DNA of 64,000 bases from Lachnospiraceae bacterium (GTDB lineage: Bacteria; Bacillota; Clostridia; Lachnospirales; Lachnospiraceae), in contig SVFK01000001.1 in the NCBI GenBank assembly GCA_015056915.1, forward strand, positions 124,001 through 188,000, written 5' to 3'. Positions 25,628-33,997 of the stretch are shown piece after piece; positions within the stretch are counted from its first letter, which is position 1; each line of letters starts with the position of its first letter. Made by a program: the position numbers and the translations under genes. A model generated the notes under the pieces. That model searched no databases. It worked only from the letters and a program-made list of their open reading frames with translations, and was not told the DNA's origin.

Positions 25628-25984
25628 TTATGCCAACTTGGTCTTTGCTAATTCAGCTAAGGTCTTGAAGCCTTCTGCATCATTAACCGCCATCTCTGCT
25701 AACATCTTTCTGTTCATTTCAACACCTGCTAACTTCAGGCCGTACATAAACTTGCTGTAAGATAAACCGTTCAATCTGGCTGCTGCGTTGATACGAGCAA
25801 TCCACAACTGTCTGAACTGACGCTTTCTCTCTTTTCTACCTGCATAAGAGCTGGTTAATGCTCTCATAACAGACTGCTTTGCTACTCTGTACTGCTTGCT
25901 TCTTGCTCCTCTATAGCCCTTTGCAAGCTTTAATACTCTATTATGTTTCTTCTTGGCATTTAAGCCACCTTTAATTCTTGCCAT
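25628..25984 (-). CDS. rplT: Ribosomal protein L20
   Basis: 118 residues, [20 protein letters not shown] to the C-terminus, all typical of bL20, an early assembly protein of the large subunit. In Firmicutes it represses its own operon by binding the leader RNA. AGGAGG precedes the start; last gene of infC-rpmI-rplT. Confidence 0.99.
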   Translation of the reverse strand: MARIKGGLNAKKKHNRVLKLAKGYRGARSKQYRVAKQSVMRALTSSYAGRKERKRQFRQLWIARINAAARLNGLSYSKFMYGLKLAGVEMNRKMLAEMAVNDAEGFKTLAELAKTKLA

Positions 25985-26008
25985 TGTCTACTTCCTCCTA
26001 ACCTGAAA

Positions 26009-26206
26009 TTATAAATAAGGTAAAATCTTCTTCATATTCTTAACATTGGTTGCATCGGTAATTGCAGACTGTCTCAAGTTACGTTTTCTCTTGGTAGACT
26101 TCTTGGTTAAGATATGGCTCTTATAAGCTTTTGATCTCTTTAATTTACCTGTTCCGGTTACTTTAAAACGCTTAGCTGCCGCTTTGCTTGTCTTCATTTT
26201 TGGCAT
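26009..26206 (-). CDS. rpmI: Ribosomal protein L35
   Basis: 65 residues, [20 protein letters not shown] and [10 protein letters not shown], typical bL35 and very basic. AGGAGG precedes the start. Between infC and rplT as in nearly all bacteria. Confidence 0.99.
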   Translation of the reverse strand: MPKMKTSKAAAKRFKVTGTGKLKRSKAYKSHILTKKSTKRKRNLRQSAITDATNVKNMKKILPYL

Positions 26207-26254
26207 AACGAGTTCCTCCTAAACTTTTCCTTAATCTATTTTAACTTACACGCC

Positions 26255-26761
26255 TTAGCGCTTCTCAGTTAAAAACATTGTCATACTTCTGCCCTCTACC
26301 TTGGGTGCCTTCTCCACAACGGATACATCGGACAGAGCCTCAGCAAAATCATCAAGGATGTGCTTGCTGTTATTCATATGTGCCATTTCACGACCACGGA
26401 AACGCAACGTAACCTTTACCTTGTCGCCCTTAGTAAGAAACTTTCTTGCTGCATTTACCTTGGTATTCAAATCGTTGGTATCAATATTGGGAGATAAACG
26501 AATCTCTTTAATCTCGATAACCTTCTGCTTTTTCTTGGCTTCCTTTTCTTTTCTGATTTGCTCATACTTATACTTGCCGTAATCAATAATCTTGCATACA
26601 GGCGGTTTTGCTGTAGGAGCAATCTTTACCAAATCCAGTCCGGCTTCCTCTGCCAGCTTCAAGGCTTCCTTGGAAGACATGATACCCAGCTGTTCACCGT
26701 CCTCGCCAATCAAACGTACCTCTTTGTCTCTGATCTGTTCGTTAATCATTAAATCGCTAAT
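26255..26761 (-). CDS. infC: Translation initiation factor IF-3 (AUU start)
   Basis: 168 residues reading ISDLMINEQIRDKEVRLIGE from an AUU at 26761. GGAGGTG is seven bases before this AUU, whereas the ATG at 26749 is 19 bases from it; this favours the AUU start, the codon by which IF-3 limits its own synthesis in other bacteria. IF-3 binds the 30S subunit and checks initiator tRNA and start codon. N-domain about 1-75, linker helix rich in Lys, C-domain with RGREMAHMNNSKHIL. A transcription terminator lies 24 bases upstream of the start. Confidence 0.96.
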   Translation of the reverse strand: MSDLMINEQIRDKEVRLIGEDGEQLGIMSSKEALKLAEEAGLDLVKIAPTAKPPVCKIIDYGKYKYEQIRKEKEAKKKQKVIEIKEIRLSPNIDTNDLNTKVNAARKFLTKGDKVKVTLRFRGREMAHMNNSKHILDDFAEALSDVSVVEKAPKVEGRSMTMFLTEKR

Positions 26762-27013
26762 GGCCTTGCACCTCCATAAGAAATGTAAAAAAAGTGGATA
26801 GCATAACTATCCACTTGACAATTCACACTCTGTAGCATCATCGCTTAGAAAAGTTTATCGATACTACGTGCACAATCCCACATGCATTCAACAATACTAT
26901 GCAGGATATAAATCATTGACACTTACCAGCCCAATCGCCGTAAGGTGAGAGTGGATACTCTGCTTGTTCTAATGTGTTCATAACACACTAAGAGATAATA
27001 CCACACTCTCACC
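26762..27013 (-). ncRNA. infC-rpmI-rplT leader (L20-type autoregulatory leader)
   Basis: The 5' part forms a long stem GGTGAGAGTG/CACTCTCACC (27004-27013 with 26944-26953) enclosing a hairpin TGTGTTATGAACACA; the 3' part is the terminator above. This matches the known logic of the Firmicute L20 leader, in which L20 binding favours premature termination. I see the stems and terminator; the L20 binding site itself is inferred from the family. Confidence 0.7.
26785..26816 (-). terminator. Leader terminator (attenuator) before infC
   Basis: Minus strand AAGTGGATAG, five-base loop, CTATCCACTT and TTTTTTT. A perfect intrinsic terminator inside the 5' leader, just before the infC ribosome site, so it must be conditional. 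Confidence 0.85.
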
Positions 27014-27090
27014 TACAATGTCAACATCTTTTACCACTTTTTTATCAATTTATTTTTACTAATTTTATCTGCCTCTGTTGTTTGTTATTT

Positions 27091-28392
27091 CTAATATGAT
27101 GTTTCAGACAGGACAGAGCCGTCTTCATTATAATAAACTTCCCAAGTGAGCTGACCGGCTTCATCATAGCGGAATTCTTTGATGATATTACCGTCCGCTT
27201 TGTAATATATCTCGCGTGAAACCACACCGCTTGCGTAATAATTTATCTGCATAGACGTTCCGTCAGCATTACTAATATTTTGGCATAATAGCGTTCCATC
27301 TGCATCATATTCTAAAGTTGCTGTATTTCTTCCTGATTCATCATATTCAAAATCAGTATAGAAAAGCAAGGTACCGTTCATATCATAATAACTGCTTCTC
27401 TCTTCACTATCAACCCAATAGCCGTCACATTCGCCGGTCTCGCTACTGATGTTATATCTTTTGGTCTCAATCCTGTTACCTTCCGCATCATAAGAATACT
27501 CATTTTTAGATAGTACATTTCCATTTGCATCATGCTCTATTGTACTTGAAATGTTGCCGGATGCATCATAGGTATATTGACATACGATACTCACACTTCC
27601 GTCTCCATTATAATATATGTCTGATGCACACTGTCCAGCTTCGTTGTATTCGCTTTCGCACCAGCCAATAAGCACTCCTGCATTATCATAACCCTTTTGC
27701 ATGATACAATTCCCGTTACTATCATACGTATATACCCATTGCATGATAATACTTCCGTCCGGAGCATAATGGGTCTCAGTCTTTGTTCCGTCAGCATTTT
27801 CAACCGTTTCAGCATAGCTTCCATCAGGGAAAACCATGTTATCACTATCCGTTCCTTCCACACTTACAGCGGCTCTTCTTGCCGCTTCTTCAGCCGCCTT
27901 ACGCTCTGCCAATACAGACTTGGAAATCGGATTACGTCCCTCACCGATGCCATAGGTCTGGTAATGCGCATAGAGCTTTGCCAAATCATAACCGATGACC
28001 TGATGAAGATCCGGATATCTGTCAGCATAAGATGCCGCGTCAAATTCTCCGCCGCCGTCACGTCCCTCACTGATACCATGGGTCAGATAATGATCCACAT
28101 AGGATGCCCAGTCGTCTCCAAATGCCGTCTCCAAATCACCGTATCTGTCACGATAGCTCTGTACATCAAATCTGTCACTGCTGTTTCGGCCTTCCTTGAT
28201 ACCAAAGGTAATATAATGGTTGTAAAGCGCCGCTTCATCCTCACCAAACGCAGCCGCCAAATCCTTATATTGTGCTGCATAATACTTTGCATCAAAAAGA
28301 TCCTTCAATTCAGCCGCAGATACACTCAACGCAGAGCCGAAAAACAGTGTTGCAATAATAGGTAACACTAACAATTTTCTTAACTTTTTCAT
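27091..28392 (-). CDS. Secreted repeat protein (three EGR-type repeats plus YD-like repeats)
   Basis: 433 residues with a signal peptide (MKKLRK, hydrophobic core, cut near SVSA-AE at 26). Residues about 33-154 hold three 42-residue repeats, each with F/FD-x-YYxxxY, DLxxAFG, a LYxHYxxxGIxEGR end. A charged linker KAAEEAARRAA follows. From about 190 to the end are some ten short repeats of the YDxxGN type, like RHS/YD beta-hairpins. It is exported and probably stays near the wall; there is no LPXTG or wall-binding domain. No function is known. GGAGG precedes the start; monocistronic. Confidence 0.75.
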   Translation of the reverse strand: MKKLRKLLVLPIIATLFFGSALSVSAAELKDLFDAKYYAAQYKDLAAAFGEDEAALYNHYITFGIKEGRNSSDRFDVQSYRDRYGDLETAFGDDWASYVDHYLTHGISEGRDGGGEFDAASYADRYPDLHQVIGYDLAKLYAHYQTYGIGEGRNPISKSVLAERKAAEEAARRAAVSVEGTDSDNMVFPDGSYAETVENADGTKTETHYAPDGSIIMQWVYTYDSNGNCIMQKGYDNAGVLIGWCESEYNEAGQCASDIYYNGDGSVSIVCQYTYDASGNISSTIEHDANGNVLSKNEYSYDAEGNRIETKRYNISSETGECDGYWVDSEERSSYYDMNGTLLFYTDFEYDESGRNTATLEYDADGTLLCQNISNADGTSMQINYYASGVVSREIYYKADGNIIKEFRYDEAGQLTWEVYYNEDGSVLSETSY

Positions 28393-28420
28393 ATGTATTC
28401 CTCCTTCGGGGACATAATTT

Positions 28421-28449
28421 AATATAGTGATTTTACTATGATTTGGTAA
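28421..28449 (-). promoter_or_regulatory. Promoter of the secreted repeat protein
   Basis: Minus strand TTACCA (28444-28449), 17-base spacer, TATATT (28421-28426). Confidence 0.5.
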
Positions 28450-28516
28450 TAGATGTCAATTTTTATATGTCAATTTACAATTTTTTCTATATGTGGTAAA
28501 TTCCCATTTCTAAAGA

Positions 28517-28577
28517 TTAGGCAGGGGGCGCGAGGCGTTCATTATTGTCATAATGGACGCCTGCTCCCCCGACCTAA
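28517..28577. repeat. Long GC-rich hairpin of unknown role
   Basis: Imperfect 61-base inverted repeat: TTAGG, GGGGG and AGGCGTTCATTAT pair with ATAATGGACGCCT, CCCCC and CCTAA across a four-base loop. No T-run follows. It lies just after the terminator of the DUF1540 gene, an arrangement also seen for the hairpin elements at 42.7 and 45.0 kb. Confidence 0.6.
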
Positions 28578-28583
28578 GCTCAC

Positions 28584-28622
28584 AAAAAAACTGCCGCACC
28601 ACCGGTATTTACTTCCGGCAGT
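28584..28622 (-). terminator. Terminator of the DUF1540 gene
   Basis: Minus strand ACTGCCG, 19-base loop, CGGCAGT, then TTTTTT. Confidence 0.8.
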
Positions 28623-28649
28623 ACGGCAATTTATGCTTTGTCTGATAAC

Positions 28650-28970
28650 CTATCGCTCCGTAAAGGTTGCACACTCGGTTTCTCGTGAATTACCGGCACC
28701 ACAGCCTGCAATGTCCACATGCTCTGCAACACATTTATAATTGCTGTTGTAGATGCATTTCACTGCCTCACAATCGATGCTGATGATTTTGCTGGGATGA
28801 GACAATGCGCTGGAATAAGCATCATTACTCTCTCTTCTCTGGGCAAAGCTTTCACAACAGGTGTCCTCGGTACAGCTGGCATGCTTGCCGCCTACCATAA
28901 TATCACCCTTACAGCAATAGTGTTCTTCATTATAGGTACAATTTTCTACACCACACTTTAATTCTGCCAT
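28650..28970 (-). CDS. DUF1540 cysteine-rich protein (two domains)
   Basis: 106 residues with two copies of a four-to-five-Cys module: CGVENCTYN...CCKGDIMVGG...CCESF and CEAVKCIYN...CVAEHVDIAG...CATF. DUF1540 proteins are small, cytoplasmic, probably metal-binding and common in spore-forming Clostridia; the function is unknown. The spacing of Cys suggests one zinc or iron site per module. AAGGAGG precedes the start, and a terminator follows, so it is monocistronic. Confidence 0.85.
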   Translation of the reverse strand: MAELKCGVENCTYNEEHYCCKGDIMVGGKHASCTEDTCCESFAQRRESNDAYSSALSHPSKIISIDCEAVKCIYNSNYKCVAEHVDIAGCGAGNSRETECATFTER

Positions 28971-29114
28971 ATAAACCTCCTTCTGCGCCGCTCACCTGGC
29001 GAATCTACAGCAGGCAGCGCAGGATGCAGCAGACTCGGACAGAATGCAATATGCGTATTCCGTCACGATTAGTATGCTTCACTCTCACGGCAATATTCAG
29101 TGGATTTTAAATTT

Positions 29115-31082
29115 TTATTTTGATTCTTCCTGCACCTCTACCTTGCGAATCTCCTTGGTGCGGATTTCCTTACATATCTGGTCAATAAAGGTATCCAGTG
29201 TCTTCTGGCCTTCGTCACCTGCAAAACGGCTTCTTACAGATACCAGATTCTCCTCCTCTTCCTTCTGACCTACTACAAGCATGTAAGGAACCTTATTCAA
29301 TCTTGCTTCACGAATCTTGAAGCCTATTTTTTCGGAACGATTGTCAACAGTTACCAATACACCGTTCTTTTTAAGCTCTGATTGCACCTTTGCGGCATAA
29401 TCTGCATATTTCTCAGAAATCGGAAGCACGCGCACCTGTTCAGGGCACAGCCAGGTAGGGAATTTGCCCTCATATTTCTCAATCAGCCATGCAAGCGTTC
29501 TCTCATAGCAGCCCATAGAGGTTCTGTGAATAATATAAGGTCTTACCTTGTCACCATTCTGGTCAATATAATACATATCAAACTGCTCGGACAAAAGAGC
29601 ATCCCACTGAATGGTAATCATGGTATCTTCCTTGCCGTATACATTCTTGGCATTAATATCCACCTTGGGACCATAGAATGCAGCCTCTCCTACATTTTCC
29701 ACAAAAGGAATCTCTAATTCATTTAAAATATCACGGATATGCTGCTCCGTCTGCTCCCACACCTCAGGCTCACCGATATATTTTTCTTTATTATCTGGGT
29801 CCCACTTGGACAGATTGTAGGTTACATCATCACCCACGCCCAGGGTCTCCAGACAATACTTTGCCAAAGCAAGACATCCCTTAAATTCTTCCACCATCTG
29901 GTCAGGTCTCACAATCAGATGTCCCTCTGAAATGGTAAACTGACGCACACGGGTAAGACCGTGCATCTCGCCGGAATCCTCATTACGGAACAAAGTGGAG
30001 GTCTCGCCGTAGCGCAGGGGCAGATCTCTGTAGGAATGCTGACCTGCCTTGTACACATAATACTGGAAAGGACAGGTCATGGGACGAAGTGCCAGTACCT
30101 CTTTATCCTTTTCCTCATCGCCCAGAACAAACATACCCTCTTTATAATGATCCCAGTGTCCTGAAATCTTATACAAATCACTCTTAGCCATCAAAGGAGT
30201 CTTAGTTCTGATATAGCCCCACTCATTGTCCTCCAGGTCCTCAATCCATCTCTGCAGTGTCTGTACCATCTTGGCACCCTTCGGCATCAACAGAGGCAGA
30301 CCCTGACCGATAACGTCAACGGTAGTAAACAGCTCCATTTCACGACCCAGCTTGTTGTGGTCTCGATTCTTGATATTTTCCAGATATGCCAGATACTCTT
30401 CCAGCTCTTCCTTTTTATTAAATGCCGTACCGTAAATACGCTGCAGCATAGCGTTTTCGGATTTGCCTCTCCAGTATGCACCCGAGGAGGAAGTAAGCTT
30501 GTATGCCTTGATACCCTTGGTGCTCATCAGATGAGGACCCGCACACAGATCCACAAAATTCTCACCCTGACTATAGAAGGAAATCTCCGCATCCTCAGGA
30601 AGATCACGAATCAGCTCCACCTTATAAGGCTCATTCCTATCCTCCATGAATTTGATTGCTTCTTCACGGGATAAGGTGAAGCGCTCCAGCTTCTCACCCT
30701 TCTTGATAATCTTCTTCATCTCTGCTTCAATATTATCCAGATCCTCTCTGGAGAAAGGCGCATGCTCAAAATCATAATAATATCCGTTTTCAATGCTGGG
30801 GCCAATGGTCAGCTTCGCATCCGGGAACAGATTCTTCACAGCCTCTGCCATAACATGAGCCGTAGTATGGCGAATGGTTGCAAGACCGTCCTTGTCATTT
30901 GCGGTACAGATACTTAATTCGCAGTCGCTGTCAATTATAGTTCTCAAATCCACCACCTTGCCGTCCATCTTACCGCAGCAGGCAGCTCTTGCCAGACCTT
31001 CACTGATGTCCATGGCAATATCATATACACTTTTGCTTTCTGCATACTCCTTAACGGAGCCATCCTTTAATGTGATTTTCAT
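29115..31082 (-). CDS. thrS: Threonyl-tRNA synthetase
   Basis: 655 residues from MKITLKDGSVKEY. TGS domain (1-60), editing domain with HTTAHVMAEA and the Cys/His site CAGPHLMSTKG, class II catalytic core (RPMTCPFQYYVYK, motif 2 RYGETSTLFRNEDSGEMHGL, motif 3 TSMGCYERTLAWLIEKYEG) and anticodon-binding domain at the end (VRVLPISEKY). AAGGATTAT precedes this ATG; longer in-frame starts run through the small membrane protein gene and are not needed. A threonine T-box lies upstream of the two-gene unit. Confidence 0.98.
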   Translation of the reverse strand: MKITLKDGSVKEYAESKSVYDIAMDISEGLARAACCGKMDGKVVDLRTIIDSDCELSICTANDKDGLATIRHTTAHVMAEAVKNLFPDAKLTIGPSIENGYYYDFEHAPFSREDLDNIEAEMKKIIKKGEKLERFTLSREEAIKFMEDRNEPYKVELIRDLPEDAEISFYSQGENFVDLCAGPHLMSTKGIKAYKLTSSSGAYWRGKSENAMLQRIYGTAFNKKEELEEYLAYLENIKNRDHNKLGREMELFTTVDVIGQGLPLLMPKGAKMVQTLQRWIEDLEDNEWGYIRTKTPLMAKSDLYKISGHWDHYKEGMFVLGDEEKDKEVLALRPMTCPFQYYVYKAGQHSYRDLPLRYGETSTLFRNEDSGEMHGLTRVRQFTISEGHLIVRPDQMVEEFKGCLALAKYCLETLGVGDDVTYNLSKWDPDNKEKYIGEPEVWEQTEQHIRDILNELEIPFVENVGEAAFYGPKVDINAKNVYGKEDTMITIQWDALLSEQFDMYYIDQNGDKVRPYIIHRTSMGCYERTLAWLIEKYEGKFPTWLCPEQVRVLPISEKYADYAAKVQSELKKNGVLVTVDNRSEKIGFKIREARLNKVPYMLVVGQKEEEENLVSVRSRFAGDEGQKTLDTFIDQICKEIRTKEIRKVEVQEESK

Positions 31083-31117
31083 AATATAATCCTTTCCTTT
31101 TTTTGTATTTCTTTTTG

Positions 31118-31417
31118 CTAGCGGCGCACCTTTCTGCGCGTCTTTTTCACTGTTGCTTCCTCTGTGGATTCTTCTACCGATTTCACTGCAGCGCCTGCTG
31201 TAGCTTCCTCTGTCTTGTCCGTTCCTCCCCAGCTGCAATTACTCTGGTTGCCGTTATTACTGCCAATCGTAACACCGCGAGTGGCAGGTGCCATAAGAAG
31301 TCCGTACACCACTCCTGCCAACAGACAGATTCCGCCGATTAACCACAGATTAAGCTTTGGCATTGTCATTTCACCTACAAAGCATTGACGAGTTACTTTT
31401 TTCAGTTTTTCTACCAT
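31118..31417 (-). CDS. Small single-pass membrane protein between T-box and thrS
   Basis: 99 residues: a short basic N-terminus, one hydrophobic helix (about 27-45, LIGGICLLAGVVYGLLMAP), then a polar tail with many Glu, Thr, Ser and Ala and a strongly basic end KKTRRKVRR. AAAGGAG gives a good site for the ATG at 31417. It ends 35 bases before thrS and sits behind the T-box terminator, so it should be made together with ThrRS under threonine shortage. The family is not one I recognise; similar small proteins with one helix are of unknown role. Confidence 0.65.
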   Translation of the reverse strand: MVEKLKKVTRQCFVGEMTMPKLNLWLIGGICLLAGVVYGLLMAPATRGVTIGSNNGNQSNCSWGGTDKTEEATAGAAVKSVEESTEEATVKKTRRKVRR

Positions 31418-31449
31418 ATGCTTTCTCCTTTCCGTTTCCTAAATTGAAA

Positions 31450-31700
31450 AAAGAAAAGCCCCTTGCAATTATAAAATTGCAAGGGACGTAAATTACGCGG
31501 TTCCACCCTTGTTGCAGTCAAAAGACTGCCACTTCATTTGCTCATAACGGGAGCCTCCGGGCTGTATTAAAGCCACTCCGAGATGGTCTTCATCTGTTTA
31601 AAACAAAACCGCTTACAGCTCATGCCTGCGTTCAGGCAAGGCGGTTCTCTCTGGTATCCGCTACAGACTACTGTTCTCTTCAACGCTTTCTATATACATT
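31450..31700 (-). ncRNA. T-box riboswitch (threonine, specifier ACC)
   Basis: Leader transcribed on the minus strand. It contains the T-box sequence AGGGTGGAACCGCG (31496-31509), an intrinsic terminator CCCTTGCAATT/AATTGCAAGGG plus T-run (31450-31487), and a stem I with AGAGA and a specifier region GAAGACCATCTC, whose ACC (31585-31587) is a threonine codon. Uncharged tRNA-Thr would stabilise the antiterminator and turn on the downstream genes. Confidence 0.95.
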
Positions 31701-31756
31701 CTCAATTTTATTGCACAGTTTAATATCCTACGCCATTGCTTGAGACTTATGCACTT

Positions 31757-31785
31757 ATCATATTACTTTTCCTTGATTTTGTAAA
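31757..31785 (-). promoter_or_regulatory. Promoter of the T-box-thrS unit
   Basis: Minus strand TTTACA (31780-31785), 17-base spacer, TATGAT (31757-31762). Confidence 0.75.
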
Positions 31786-31896
31786 GTTATTTTTAACATC
31801 CTTGCAAAGCTTTGTTTTAACCTTTCGCTAAGGCTTTGACAGTTTTTTACAAAGGTTGGCACTTCCTTGCCTTTCTTCCGAAGTTAACTTTACGGT

Positions 31897-32406
31897 TTAA
31901 ACGGTCTGATGCTCCATCTCTTCGGTGATATAGTGTTCCACATCTCCTCTTGTCATTCCCAGTGAAATAGCTAGCTCACCATACAGATTGTCCTCTGCCA
32001 TTCGAAAATATTTTGCATCTACCGCAGTCACCTTCCGCCCTGCTTCCAGGCGCTTCTGTTTACGCAGATAAATGGTTTTAATAATCTTTATCCACTCTTT
32101 ACAGTTGTTACTCTTCATACAGCCGCGATACTCCTGCTCAAGAAGCTTATCATTGGTTATGGTAATCAAAGGAATATTCGAAATGCCGCTAATCAGCTCA
32201 TCCGCCTCCTGTCTGCTAAGTACCCTGCGCATGGATTCCTCCGCCGCATCCACCGGTATATACACGGTACTTCCCGCCATATAAATCGGTTTCAGAATAT
32301 AATATTCCCGCTTCTTATCCACTCCTAAGATATCTAAGGTAGTAACATCCTCCACTGAACACACACCCTTATTACCACTCACTACATACTCACCTTTATT
32401 GAACAC
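31897..32406 (-). CDS. CarD-like transcriptional regulator
   Basis: 169 residues. The N-terminal part (FNKGEYVVSGNKGVCSVEDV ... ILKPIYMAGSTVYIPVD) is the CarD/TRCF RNA-polymerase interaction domain; the rest is the helical DNA-binding part with basic helices (YLRKQKRLEAGRKVTAVDAK). CarD/CdnL proteins bind RNA polymerase beta and help open promoters. The start is GTG (32406) with AAGGAAGG just before it. Monocistronic between the T-box promoter and a long repeat region. Confidence 0.88.
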   Translation of the reverse strand: MFNKGEYVVSGNKGVCSVEDVTTLDILGVDKKREYYILKPIYMAGSTVYIPVDAAEESMRRVLSRQEADELISGISNIPLITITNDKLLEQEYRGCMKSNNCKEWIKIIKTIYLRKQKRLEAGRKVTAVDAKYFRMAEDNLYGELAISLGMTRGDVEHYITEEMEHQTV

Positions 32407-32807
32407 CGCAACCTTCCTTTCTACAGATATCCTTCCATGCTGTACGTGTTGTATTTGTTCCTTATCTTGATAACAATACTTTGCATTTGTATTGCCTCCA
32501 TTTCAGTTATATCCATATTTTATCAAATCTAAACTTGAAATGTCAGTCAATTTTGCAAACACACTATAATTTCGTGAATATTGCGCATGCAAGAGGTGGT
32601 ATATTTTGTGCAAAAGTACAGCCCGGAGAGGCTGAAAAATGAGAAGGCAGTTAGTACACTACTTACAAGCATCATGAGTATCAAATTTGCTTTGGCAACC
32701 ACGATACTACCAAATTTCCGAATTGTATCTCCTTCCAACAGCTTCATTTTCTTATGCAGTAGGCGACTCATATCTGCATCCGACAGTTTCAAATCTACAT
32801 ATGTTAA

Positions 32808-33000
32808 TTTCAAATTTGCTCACGATTACTTCAAGTCTGTGCATAGCAGTTTCAAATTAGTTCATGACCACTTCTAGTCTGTGCATAGCAGTTTCAAATT
32901 AGTTCATGACCACTTCTAGTCTGCGCATAGTAGTTTCAAATCAGTTCATGACCACTTCTAGTCTGCGCATAGTAATTTCAAATCCGTTCACGACAGATAG
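32808..33000. repeat. 42-bp tandem repeat (two 21-bp halves), about 4.6 copies
   Basis: Units start at 32808, 32850, 32892, 32934 and 32976, each beginning TTTCAAAT. Each is made of two related 21-base halves (TTCAAATTAGTTCATGACCA and TTCTAGTCTGTGCATAGCAG). In the plus frame this reads as a seven-residue repeat FKxxHxx, interrupted by TAG in later units, so it may be a decayed coding repeat. Confidence 0.85.
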
Positions 33001-33054
33001 ATGAACAAAATCTTTGTTTTCTATACGCCGAAAACACCCCCAAAAAGCACCCGT

Positions 33055-33350
33055 ATCAGATAGAAGTCCTAAAATCCAAGCTACTATATGCCACAATCCC
33101 GCAAAAGAAGGCACTCACATCAGATAGAATCCCTAGAATCCAAGTAACTATATGCCACAATCTCTCAAAAGAAGACACTCACATCAGATAGAAATCCTAA
33201 AATCCAAGCTACTATATGCCACAATTCCGCAAAAGAAGACACCCTCATCAGCTAGAATCCCCGGAATCCAAGTAACTATATGCCACAATCCCTCAAAAGA
33301 AGGCACTCACATCAGATAGAAGCCCCGGAATCCAAGCAACTATATGCTCG
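33055..33350. repeat. 64-bp tandem repeat, about 4.6 copies
   Basis: Units at 33055, 33119, 33183, 33247 and 33311 (partial), each starting ATCAGATAGAA and containing CTATATGCCACAAT and CAAAAGAAG. Units differ at several positions. Unit length is not a multiple of three, so it is not a coding repeat. No spacers, so not CRISPR. Confidence 0.9.
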
Positions 33351-33515
33351 CCCCCCTAAAAAGCCCCAAAAAACAGCGGATAGAACATCCCAAAACAGAT
33401 ATTCTATCCGATAAACCACAAACTTCAGTTTAAAATTATTACAAGAACCAAGTGTATCTATTTATGTGTATATTGCTTGCTCCAATAGTAATAAGCTTGA
33501 TAAGTTGGAATTTGA

Positions 33516-33950
33516 TTATTTGGTTAATTCACATTTATAGCGGATAACAGTTTCACCGTCATAGGTTTCAGAGGACTCTGTAATGCTAAAACCGTTCTTC
33601 CGATAAAAACCAACAGCATCATTATCTGTCTCGGCATATACAGAAAGTAAAGCGTAATTATTTATCACTTGATTTATCATATAAGAGCCGATGCCTTTGT
33701 TACGAGCAGACAAATCAACTGCAATACCAACGATTTCAATTTTGTTTTGCTCTACAAACAAAATGACAACAACACCTTCTATCTCGCCTTGGTTGAAACA
33801 AGCAAAGATTTTTACAGAGTTATCATTAAGGAACATTTCTATTTTCTTATTAAACTTTTCTTCGGTAGGCATAAACATACAGTGCTTGTAAATTTCGCAT
33901 ATTTTGCAGACCTCGTTTTTAACGGTCAATTCTATCAATTTGTTTTCCAT
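33516..33950 (-). CDS. GNAT-family N-acetyltransferase
   Basis: 144 residues from MENKLIELTVKN. GNAT features: VGIAVDLSARNKGIGSYMIN with the acetyl-CoA loop (RNKGIG) and YAETDNDAVGFYRKNGFSI at the C-terminal part. Start ATG 33950 lies six bases after TAGGTG, within AATTTGTAGGTG, a sequence also found before other single genes of this region. The substrate is unknown. No partner gene: the repeat region follows. Confidence 0.88.
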   Translation of the reverse strand: MENKLIELTVKNEVCKICEIYKHCMFMPTEEKFNKKIEMFLNDNSVKIFACFNQGEIEGVVVILFVEQNKIEIVGIAVDLSARNKGIGSYMINQVINNYALLSVYAETDNDAVGFYRKNGFSITESSETYDGETVIRYKCELTK

Positions 33951-33997
33951 TGCATACACCTACAAATTCAAATATGTACTAATATAACGCTTATAAA

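Larger units (their letters stand above)
32407..33515. other. 1.1-kb region without a gene, filled with repeats
   Basis: Apart from the two tandem arrays listed separately, 32407-32800 shows no credible gene: the short open frames on both strands (for example 32547-32813 minus and 32581-32877 plus) lack ribosome sites and family features. Sequence after 33350 has AGCGGATAGAAC and ATTCTATCCGATAA in inverted order, a motif that recurs at 38.6 and 63.1 kb. Confidence 0.6.

Noticed and set aside
32547-32877. Short open frames on both strands before the 42-bp repeats
   Set aside because: No ribosome sites, no family features, and the plus-strand frame ends within the repeat at TAG.
33055-33350. 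Tandem array that could be taken for a CRISPR
   Set aside because: The 64-bp units join head to tail without unique spacers, the units vary, and no cas gene is in the window.
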